From contig CACZHT010000023.1 of the NCBI GenBank assembly GCA_902781045.1, positions 1 through 44,018 on the forward strand: DNA of 44,018 bases. Reading direction: 5' to 3'. The DNA is from an uncultured Bacteroidales bacterium (lineage in GTDB: Bacteria > Bacteroidota > Bacteroidia > Bacteroidales > Muribaculaceae). The notes below the pieces were generated by a model. The model saw nothing but the letters and a program-made list of their open reading frames with translations, ran no database searches and was not told where the DNA came from. This document shows, piece by piece, positions 19,037 to 25,904 of this stretch. The translations under genes and the position numbers were made by a program. Every line of letters begins with the position of its first letter. Position 1 is the first letter of the stretch.

Positions 19037-19825
19037 CTATCCTTGCCAGTCGAAGTTATTGTCGTCGATGAGGCGGAGCATGACCGCAAACATCTGCTGT
19101 CCGCCAACAGCCGGGTTGGCATTGAGTTGCTGGATATAGCTGAACGAGGCATCACGGTCCAGCACCTGTCCATTGTCGAGATGCACCATGCAGTTGTGGA
19201 ACAGGATGAGGTTCTTCATCGTGAAGTAGGCTCCGGCCCCCTTGTATGCGTCGAGCCATGCCTGGCTCTTCATCTTTCCCGGCACATCGACATCTTTCAT
19301 GGGCTTGACAGCCTCGAAGAGGGCTGCCGGATCGTTGACGGTGGCCAGGTTGGCGAGCACCCGCTGCGCCGCCGAGACTCCCTGGGCCGCCAGGTCACGT
19401 GCCATGGCCTCGACGAGTGCGCAGTTAAACCACCGGTTGCGTTCGGCCAGCTGCTGGGGGTCGCTGTGTGCCAGCTGCGACTGTGCATAGAGTTCGTTGC
19501 GCAACATGCGCCATGTGTAGTTAGTGCCGCGCTTAGCCAGCAAGTCGTCGTAGTTCTGCTCACTGATGGCGAGTCGACGCTTGCGGTGCAGCATTCTGAA
19601 CATTTGTGCCATGACATGACGCCGCCACAGTCGGGGTTGCCAGACATATCCGTCCTGAGAGATTTGCTGTTCGATGGGGTCGGCATGGGCCTGCGCGTTG
19701 TTAGCGTCAGTTCGCTGCTGATTGTTGATAACCTCTCCGATTGTCTCTCTGATGACATCGGCTGCGGGCTTGTCGCCCGACATGAGTTTGTCAATGAATC
19801 CTTTGACTAAATTTCCAAGTGCCAT
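19037..19825 (-). CDS. Unrecognised 262-residue protein in the RT cluster
   Basis: I do not recognise a family. There is no signal peptide or membrane segment, so it should be cytoplasmic. The composition suggests an all-helical protein with many Gln, Ala and Asn. Notable stretches are a basic patch at about residues 65-85 (LWRRHVMAQMFRMLHRKRR), a central ANPQQLAERNRWF-like helix region, and an aromatic segment KGAGAYFTMKNLILFHNC near 190-210. The basic patch would suit nucleic-acid binding, but that is inference. It lies between the 153-residue gene (61-bp gap) and the exported EEP gene (3-bp gap), all on the minus strand downstream of the reverse transcriptase. Confidence 0.7.
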   Translation of the reverse strand: MALGNLVKGFIDKLMSGDKPAADVIRETIGEVINNQQRTDANNAQAHADPIEQQISQDGYVWQPRLWRRHVMAQMFRMLHRKRRLAISEQNYDDLLAKRGTNYTWRMLRNELYAQSQLAHSDPQQLAERNRWFNCALVEAMARDLAAQGVSAAQRVLANLATVNDPAALFEAVKPMKDVDVPGKMKSQAWLDAYKGAGAYFTMKNLILFHNCMVHLDNGQVLDRDASFSYIQQLNANPAVGGQQMFAVMLRLIDDNNFDWQG

Positions 19826-19829
19826 AGTT

Positions 19830-19886
19830 GTATTGATAGTTATTAGACGTTGCAGAAACGCATGACTGTTAACTTTAAACTGTTAA
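19830..19886. repeat. GTTAAC-type repeats between the 262- and 153-residue genes
   Basis: The gap contains two 14-bp units of the form CTGTTAACTTTAAA / CTGTTAACTATAAA. It is one more example of the short-period intergenic tracts in this window. Confidence 0.55.
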
Positions 19887-20348
19887 CTATAAACATTTAA
19901 GCCATTGGGTGAGGATGACCAGTCGGGGATGGGCTTTGCTCTGCCAGAACCATCGTCCTTGCATCTGTGGGCTGTCGGTAGTGAGCGAGCCGTTGATGAT
20001 GAGCGACAGTGTGAGCAGCTCCAGCCTCGCTCGTGCCACAGGTCGCTCGTCACTCAGCACCATCTGGCTGTCGGTGAGCTGGTCCTCGTCAAGTGCCGCG
20101 AACCACCTGCTGCGGTCACGGCCATCGTGGGCAGGCACACTGCACTCAAAGGTGGCAAATGCCTGCTCAATCATCGCCAGTGCTGTGGCTTCGTCAACCC
20201 GTGGCACTCCCAGCTTGCCCTGCCATTGTCCCTGGTTGATGACATCACAGCCATTGACCTGCAGACAGTGGCTGTCGAGCGATACGCGCACCCTGGCTCC
20301 ACCAGCCACAGCAGCCAGTGTGTCATTGAATATGTCGGTCTTGTCCAT
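19887..20348 (-). CDS. Unrecognised 153-residue protein in the RT cluster
   Basis: No family recognised. There is no signal peptide or membrane helix. The predicted character is mixed alpha/beta: RVRVSLDSHCLQVNG near residues 20-34 looks like a beta hairpin, and the C-terminus carries GRWFWQSKAHPRLVILTQW, rich in aromatics. The ATG at 20346-20348 follows the T-run of a strong terminator by only about 15 nt, so translation of this gene depends on read-through of that terminator or on an unseen promoter inside the structured stretch. Its place immediately after the candidate RNA makes it a likely functional partner of the reverse transcriptase, by context only. Confidence 0.7.
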   Translation of the reverse strand: MDKTDIFNDTLAAVAGGARVRVSLDSHCLQVNGCDVINQGQWQGKLGVPRVDEATALAMIEQAFATFECSVPAHDGRDRSRWFAALDEDQLTDSQMVLSDERPVARARLELLTLSLIINGSLTTDSPQMQGRWFWQSKAHPRLVILTQWLKCL

Positions 20349-20363
20349 CAGTTAACTAATTCT

Positions 20364-20455
20364 AAAAAAGGTGGAGCCACAGCATGAATGGCACATCACT
20401 ATATCGCTTCACTAACATCGAGCTTGCTCGATGTTATCTCATGCCCCACTCCACC
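20364..20455 (-). terminator. Large intrinsic terminator/attenuator before the 153-residue gene
   Basis: Three nested stems: GGTGGAG/CTCCACC (20370-20376 with 20449-20455), GCATGA/TCATGC (20382-20387 with 20439-20444), and a perfect 11-bp stem with a 2-nt spacer (20413-20423 with 20426-20436). On the minus strand it is followed directly by T6 (20364-20369). Either it ends the RT/RNA transcript, or it attenuates the downstream genes. Confidence 0.7.
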
Positions 20456-20590
20456 GCCACGTGTGCGCGTGTGTGTCGAGATGCCTAGGGTTGTGGCACA
20501 TCGCTTTAGGGAATTGATTCCGGTGACCGTGACACCGGATAAATAGCCCCTCCGCATCTCGTGATGCCGTGTGCGCGGCTATATGTCATC
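20364..20590 (-). ncRNA. Candidate structured RNA between the reverse transcriptase and the 153-residue gene
   Basis: This 227-nt stretch is densely self-complementary. Paired elements (plus coordinates): GCCG/CGGC hairpin 20566-20579 with loop TGTGCG; an 8-bp stem 20477-20484 with 20554-20561, extended by AGGG/CCCT; within it a 7-bp stem TCCGGTG/CACCGGA at 20519-20525 and 20533-20539; a CACG/CGTG hairpin 20458-20471 with the same TGTGCG loop; and a long terminal hairpin 20370-20455. It ends in six T residues on the minus strand, as expected for a transcript with an intrinsic terminator. No open frame of note covers it. Position directly downstream of an RT suggests a template, primer or regulatory RNA, but no transcript has been observed. 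Confidence 0.45.
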
Positions 20591-21862
20591 TCACATCTGC
20601 CTGACCAGCGTGTCATAAGCCGCACGCGATGTCTTCAACGCCTTGCGCATGCACCCCAAGGACAGGTAGCCCGGTATGTCGCTCGGCGCGGCTTTACGGT
20701 TGGCTGCCACGTTGCGTCCCTTCATCCTGACGATGCATCCGTCAGCACCGGCGGCATCAAAGCCCAGTCCGCCGATGCGATGATGGCCAGTGTGCGCCGC
20801 CCGGATGGCATCCATGACGTAGGCGTTGAGCACATCGATGTCGTGCCTGCAGTTGATGACCGGCAGCACCTGTGTGGCCCAGCTGAATCGGTCGTGTCCA
20901 CGATAGAGCACGCGGTTGACCCGCCTGACGGCGTGCGCCATGTCCTTAGCGCGGTGTGTGGCCAGGTCAATCATCTGGCTGAACTTCTTGAGCCTTCGCT
21001 GCGAGAGCGATATCTGCTTGCCCTTGACGGCGAAGCCCAGGAAACAGAACCAGCGGTCGCTCTTCAGCGGCTCGACCTTGTCGGGATTGAGCCGCAGCTG
21101 CATTTTGCCCAGCTCTTTGTCCAGCACCTCCCTGGCATGCTCATGGTCAGGCCCGACAAAGAGCATGTCATCGCTATATCGCACATAGTATCCATTGAGC
21201 TGCGACAACTGCTGGTCGATGTGATAGAGCAGCACGTCGCTGAGCCATGCCGAGACAGCACATCCCTGTCGCAATGACATGAACTTGTGGGCGATGTTGC
21301 CATTGGTGTCGACATACTCGTCGCAGTGATAGTAGCGGCGCAACATGTCGATGAGCGCCGAGCGTCCATGCTCCTGCTCGACCATGGCGAAGGCCTGGTC
21401 GACAAAAGTGATCGGCACCGAATCGAAGTACTTGGACAGGTCGCCTTTCCATCCCACGACTTCACCCAGCGATTGCATGGCAGCAATGTGCTGCGAAGCC
21501 TCGATGACCACCCTTCCCGGCCCGATGCCTGTGAGATAGGACTTGCATGAGAGATGCACGCGCTCGGGCGTGAGCTGGAACAGCAAGTCGTTGGCAATGG
21601 AGAGGATGACTCGGTCGGCCGGTGCGTTGACATAGACTGTGCGGTAGTTTCCCCTCGTGTCCTTGGGGATGCGCACCGCCCTGGGCGGGTCGATGTTATA
21701 GTTTTGGGCCGCTATGGCCCTGTAGAGCGCGATGCGTGTCTGGGGTTCAGCCATCTGTCGCAACAGGGCACGGCTGATGCCCTTGTCCACAGCCGTGTCC
21801 ATGGCCTTCTGCCACCGTTCAAGCTCAAAGAATCGCCGCAGTATGTCATCGCTAGGTTGCAT
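20591..21862 (-). CDS. Reverse transcriptase (RNA-directed DNA polymerase) of unassigned class
   Basis: 423 residues from the ATG at 21862. An upstream TTG (21886) keeps the frame open but overlaps the -7 promoter box, so it is not used. RT motifs: IPKDTRGNYRTVYV (about 65-78, fingers), Asp141 in DLSKYFDSV (motif A), SLRQGCAVSAWLSDVLLY (196-213, motif B region), YVRYSDD with Asp231/Asp232 (motif C, YSDD rather than the usual YADD), and LRLNPDKVE plus FLGF (motifs D/E). All three catalytic Asp are present. About 130 C-terminal residues carry no maturase, HNH or integrase motif I know. It lacks the retron NAxxH and VTG motifs and the SQ motif of diversity-generating RTs. It has its own promoter and ends just before a structured non-coding stretch. 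It is clearly an RT; class and role are open. Confidence 0.88.
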   Translation of the reverse strand: MQPSDDILRRFFELERWQKAMDTAVDKGISRALLRQMAEPQTRIALYRAIAAQNYNIDPPRAVRIPKDTRGNYRTVYVNAPADRVILSIANDLLFQLTPERVHLSCKSYLTGIGPGRVVIEASQHIAAMQSLGEVVGWKGDLSKYFDSVPITFVDQAFAMVEQEHGRSALIDMLRRYYHCDEYVDTNGNIAHKFMSLRQGCAVSAWLSDVLLYHIDQQLSQLNGYYVRYSDDMLFVGPDHEHAREVLDKELGKMQLRLNPDKVEPLKSDRWFCFLGFAVKGKQISLSQRRLKKFSQMIDLATHRAKDMAHAVRRVNRVLYRGHDRFSWATQVLPVINCRHDIDVLNAYVMDAIRAAHTGHHRIGGLGFDAAGADGCIVRMKGRNVAANRKAAPSDIPGYLSLGCMRKALKTSRAAYDTLVRQM

Positions 21863-21883
21863 ATTGTCGCAGTTGGTAAAGTG

Positions 21884-21915
21884 CAAAGTTACACATTATT
21901 TTTCATGTCGGCAAA
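21884..21915 (-). promoter_or_regulatory. Promoter of the reverse transcriptase gene
   Basis: On the minus strand TTTG (21912-21915) is followed after 20 bp by TAACTTTG (21884-21891), a textbook Bacteroidota promoter. Initiation about 7 bp downstream would leave a leader of only about 15 nt before the ATG at 21862. Confidence 0.8.
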
Positions 21916-22441
21916 TCTTTTGGCTGAAAAGTGCTTGATTGTGCGAGACTGCGTCTCGCAATACGCCGGCATGCCACTCGCGCCCGCCTCTGCGCCTGCC
22001 TCTGAGCCCGCCCCGTCACGCACACCGCATCATTGCTCTGGCCGCTCACTGCTCCCACTGCTCTGGCCGCTCACTGTCCGGTAGGCCTGCTGGTGTGACA
22101 CGGGTTTATGTTGGTATATTTGGTTTGCAATCTTGATGACCACAAGCATGATTCAATGGCGCAAACCAACCATTATTTTGCAAACACTCGTTAATTTGCA
22201 CTAGTATTTAGTTAATATTTTCAAATCGGGGGGGGTAATCTTAATTAAGTTTAAAGGAATAGTAGTAATTTTATTGACCGAAATAAAACCAGCATAAACT
22301 TTTTATTCAAAATTTTGCCACAAACATCGGAAAAATAGGGCTGGATTTGTTACAATTTTGTCTCAGCCTAATAAAGATTCTTGAAGCGTAAGATATGATA
22401 TAATATAATTTTCAAACAGTATTAACTTAAAACAAAAGCGT
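21916..22441. other. Long intergenic region between RT and susC with several sequence structures
   Basis: No gene is seen. It holds an 8-bp hairpin with a 3-nt loop (21942-21960), a Cys/Pro-like GC-rich patch with two copies of TGCTCTGGCCGCTCACTG about 24 bp apart (about 22034-22079), a 9-bp inverted repeat TTGGTTTGC/GCAAACCAA at 22120-22128 and 22161-22169, a run of eight G at 22228-22235 in otherwise AT-rich DNA, and an AT-rich leader before susC. I could not assign the susC promoter with confidence. Confidence 0.6.
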
Positions 22442-25400
22442 ATGAAAAGATTCTCTTTACTGCTATTGAGTGTCGTCCTGCTTTGCACGACGGCGCTAGC
22501 GCAGGTATCGATCACCGGCACAGTTGTGCAGGCGAGCGACAACGAGCCCATCATCGGCGCCACGGTGACCGTTGTGGGCACAAAGACGGGCACGGCGACT
22601 GACCTGGACGGCAAGTTCACCATCAGTGTGCCCAACAGCAACAGTATGCTCAACATCACCTACATCGGCATGACCCCCGTGACGGTCAAGGCCGAGAACG
22701 GCATGACAGTGGAGCTGAACAGCAACGCCCAGGACTTGGATGAAGTCGTGGTTGTAGCCTATGGTACGGCCAAGAAGAGCGAACTGACCGGTGCGGTGTC
22801 GCAGGTGACGAGCCAGCAGATAGAGGCCCGTCCCGTCACCAGCGTGACCAGCGCCCTGGAGGGCACCACGACCGGACTGGTGGTCAACTCGACCTATGGC
22901 CAGCCCGGTAGAGATGCCGCCATCCGCATCCGCGGTTTCTCGTCGATCAACGGCAGCAACGAGCCCCTGTATGTGATTGACGGTGTCCCCTACGGCGGCA
23001 ACATCAGCGACCTGAACAGTGCCGACATCGAGAGCATCACGGTGCTCAAGGACGCGACCTCGGCCGCCCTGTATGGCAGCCGCGCCGGCAATGGTGTGAT
23101 CCTGATCAACACCAAGAAGGGCCGCAACGACAAGGTGCGTGTCAACGTGTCGGCAATGCTGGGTACCTACAACCGAGGCATTCCCGAGTATGACCGCATG
23201 AATGCTCGCCAGTGGATGAGTGCGATGATGCAGAGCTATGCCCGCGAGATTCACCTGGCCGGCAACAGCGGCAAGAACGCTGACGGTACGCCCAAGGTGA
23301 TGAGCTGGGCCGATGCCATCCGCATCGCCGGTACCGGTGACGCCGAGAACAAGATTGCCGGCATCATCGATGGCTCGTTGCACTACAACATCTTCAACTT
23401 GCCCGACGACCAGCTGTACAATGGCATCTATCTGCGCGATGACGCCCAGATCAAGAGCGACATTGCCGGTGACCTTGACTGGTTCAAGGCCGCTATCCGC
23501 AGCGGTTTCCGTCAGGAGTACACGCTGACCGGCGATGGTGGCAACCAGAAGGCCAACTACTACTTCGGTGTCGGCTATACCAAGGAGGATGGCTACACCA
23601 GAGAGTCAGGCTTCGAGCGATTGACTGGGCGTGCCCGTGTCAACCTGGAGCCTGTCAAGTGGTTCAAGGCAGGCCTGACCGTGGCCGGCTCGCACCAGTT
23701 CACCAAGTTCCACAGCGAGGACGAGGACAGCTACAAGAACGCTTTCGGCTATTGCCGCAACATCGCTCCCATCTATCCCATCCACCTGCATGACTTGAAC
23801 AGTGCGACCGGTGCCTATGTCCTTGACGAGTATGGCAACAAGGTGTATGACTCGGGCGACAACCAGTCGTACAATGGCGTGGACTACAACATGAACCGTA
23901 CGCAGTATCCCGGTCGCCACTATCTGTGGGAGACCGAGCTGGATATGGACAAGACCTATCGCAACACGCTGAATTCTCAGGGCTACATCACTCTGGTACT
24001 GCCCTACGGTTTTGATTTGACTGTCAAGGGTGACCTGAACGTGCGCAACACCGAGAACCGCACCTACAACAACGCCATCATCGGCGACGGTATGGGCAAC
24101 CACGGCCGCACCAAGCGCACCATCTATCGCTACAAGAACTACACATTCCAGCAGCTGATCAACTGGAACCACACCTACGCTGACCGTCATGCCTTTGAGG
24201 TGCTGCTCGGCCACGAGACCTACTACTATAAGTACAACTACCTGTACGGCTTCAAAGCACAGGAGGCTATTGCCGGCAAGGAGTCGATGATCACGTTCTC
24301 GGACATCCAGAACCTGTATGACTATGAGAACAACGACCGCAAGGAGAGCTACCTGGGCCGTGTGCGTTACGTCCTGGACGACAAGTATGCCTTTGAGGCA
24401 TCTTATCGTCGCGACGGCAGTTCTCGCTTCCACCCTGACCACCGCTGGGGCAACTTCTACAGCCTGGGTGCCAGCTGGATTCTGAGCCGTGAGGAGTTCA
24501 TCCGCCAGTATGACTGGATCAACAATCTGAAGTTCCGTGCCGCATACGGTGAGGTGGGTAACGACCGCAGTGCCGACTACTATGCCTACATGCCCTTGTA
24601 CGACTACTCGGTCAACGGCGGCATGACCGCTCTGTTCAAGAGCCAGAACGATGCCGAGTTCCTGTCGTGGGAGTCGGTCCGCAACCTGAGTGTCGGTCTT
24701 GAGGGACGTCTGTTCAACCGTCTGAACTTCAGCCTGGAGTTCTTCAACAAGGCTTCCTACGACCTGATTTTCAACCTCAACCACCCGCTGTCGGCCGGTG
24801 CCACCAGCACCAGCAGTGCTGTGGCTCAGGTGCAGGTCAACCTGGGTAACATGGTGAACCGTGGTCTTGAGTTCTCGGCCGATGTCGATGTTGTCAAGAC
24901 TCGTGACTTCCGCTTCAACATGGGCCTGAACATGACCTATCTGAGCAACAAGATTACCAAGATGCCCGACATCTACAACGTGTCGGAGACAACCGACGAA
25001 TATCATGCCGGCTACCAGAGTGGGCAGTACAACTATCGTGAGGGCAAACCCATGTACTCGTTCTACACCTATACTTATAAGGGTGTCGATGACATGACCG
25101 GCCAGTCGTTGTACAACTACAACGATGTGGACTACTACATCCCCGGCATGGTCGCCACCGAGGACATTGGCAAGCGTGCGCCCATCCCCGCGGGCGAGTA
25201 TGTCGTGATTGACGGCGTTCCCTACGTCTACAAGGCTTCGACCTACGGCAAGCGTGAGTGGCATGGCAGCGCAGTGCCCAAGTTCTACGGCAGCCTCAAC
25301 CCGACGTTTGACTACAAGGACTTCACGCTGAGTGCCATCTTCGCTTTCCAGCTGGGTGGCAAGTGCATCGACTGGACCTACCAGAGCCTGACATCGATGG

Positions 25401-25849
25401 GTGGCTCTCCCAGCGCCATCCACGCCGACATGACCAATGCCTGGATCAAAGACCTTGAGGGCAATGTGCCCACCTACAATGTCGATGAACTGACTGTGAA
25501 GGGTGCCAACGACATTGAGTATGTCAACTATCCCGCCAGCCGTCTGAACACGGGTGTCGCTCCGGCCGTCTACTCTGACTACAACAGCAACAACACCTCG
25601 GCCAGCTCGCGCTACATCACGTCGTCGAACTACTTCATCGTGAAGAACATCGGCCTAACCTACCGCCTGCCGCGCACCATCCTGAACAAGATTGGCTTCA
25701 CCAACATTGCGCTCAACGCGACGGTCGAGAACCTGTTCACCAAGACCGCCCGCAAGGGTATGAACCCGCAACAGAACTGGAGCGGCTATGTGGGCGACTA
25801 TCTGGTGACTCCCCGCGTGTTCTCGTTCGGTGTCAAGGTGGGTTTCTAA
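22442..25849 (+). CDS. SusC/RagA family TonB-dependent outer-membrane receptor
   Basis: 1135 residues. A signal peptide of about 20 residues (cut near ALA-Q) precedes a CarboxypepD_reg-like domain (about 22-100, starting with ITGTVVQASDNEPIIGATV), a TonB-box-like DLDEVVVVAYG, the plug domain (about 110-225, with IRIRGFSSING and YVIDGVPYGG), and a 22-strand-type barrel to the C-terminal phenylalanine. SusC proteins import glycans or peptides across the outer membrane using TonB energy, with SusD as the lid. The SusD partner follows after 55 bp. No glycosidase or sensor gene is next to the pair, so the substrate cannot be inferred. Confidence 0.96.
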   Translation: MKRFSLLLLSVVLLCTTALAQVSITGTVVQASDNEPIIGATVTVVGTKTGTATDLDGKFTISVPNSNSMLNITYIGMTPVTVKAENGMTVELNSNAQDLDEVVVVAYGTAKKSELTGAVSQVTSQQIEARPVTSVTSALEGTTTGLVVNSTYGQPGRDAAIRIRGFSSINGSNEPLYVIDGVPYGGNISDLNSADIESITVLKDATSAALYGSRAGNGVILINTKKGRNDKVRVNVSAMLGTYNRGIPEYDRMNARQWMSAMMQSYAREIHLAGNSGKNADGTPKVMSWADAIRIAGTGDAENKIAGIIDGSLHYNIFNLPDDQLYNGIYLRDDAQIKSDIAGDLDWFKAAIRSGFRQEYTLTGDGGNQKANYYFGVGYTKEDGYTRESGFERLTGRARVNLEPVKWFKAGLTVAGSHQFTKFHSEDEDSYKNAFGYCRNIAPIYPIHLHDLNSATGAYVLDEYGNKVYDSGDNQSYNGVDYNMNRTQYPGRHYLWETELDMDKTYRNTLNSQGYITLVLPYGFDLTVKGDLNVRNTENRTYNNAIIGDGMGNHGRTKRTIYRYKNYTFQQLINWNHTYADRHAFEVLLGHETYYYKYNYLYGFKAQEAIAGKESMITFSDIQNLYDYENNDRKESYLGRVRYVLDDKYAFEASYRRDGSSRFHPDHRWGNFYSLGASWILSREEFIRQYDWINNLKFRAAYGEVGNDRSADYYAYMPLYDYSVNGGMTALFKSQNDAEFLSWESVRNLSVGLEGRLFNRLNFSLEFFNKASYDLIFNLNHPLSAGATSTSSAVAQVQVNLGNMVNRGLEFSADVDVVKTRDFRFNMGLNMTYLSNKITKMPDIYNVSETTDEYHAGYQSGQYNYREGKPMYSFYTYTYKGVDDMTGQSLYNYNDVDYYIPGMVATEDIGKRAPIPAGEYVVIDGVPYVYKASTYGKREWHGSAVPKFYGSLNPTFDYKDFTLSAIFAFQLGGKCIDWTYQSLTSMGGSPSAIHADMTNAWIKDLEGNVPTYNVDELTVKGANDIEYVNYPASRLNTGVAPAVYSDYNSNNTSASSRYITSSNYFIVKNIGLTYRLPRTILNKIGFTNIALNATVENLFTKTARKGMNPQQNWSGYVGDYLVTPRVFSFGVKVGF

Positions 25850-25904
25850 TCATTTGACATCATTGTATCCCTATCAAATAATGAATTCTTAAATAAGATA
25901 TATT

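Noticed and set aside
20591..21862. Diversity-generating retroelement
   Set aside because: The motif B region reads RQGCAVSAW, not the SQ form of DGR RTs. There is no Avd-like partner or C-type lectin target nearby, and no template/variable repeat pair was seen by eye. A computed search for A-biased mismatched repeats would be needed to close this fully.
20591..21862. Retron
   Set aside because: No NAxxH or VTG motif is seen, and the structured stretch lies downstream rather than upstream of the RT, without the typical inverted repeats flanking an msr-msd unit.
20349..21862. Group II intron
   Set aside because: The RT lacks maturase and HNH motifs, no domain V-like sequence was recognised in the flanking RNA, and the RT has its own promoter.
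21862..21886. TTG start at 21886 for the reverse transcriptase
   Set aside because: It overlaps the -7 box of a well-formed promoter, so it would lie upstream of the transcription start.
10640..22441. Duplicate of the tRNA-Arg 3' end marking the far island boundary
   Set aside because: Reading through to susC I found no second copy of the T-arm/acceptor sequence, so the island limits remain unproven.
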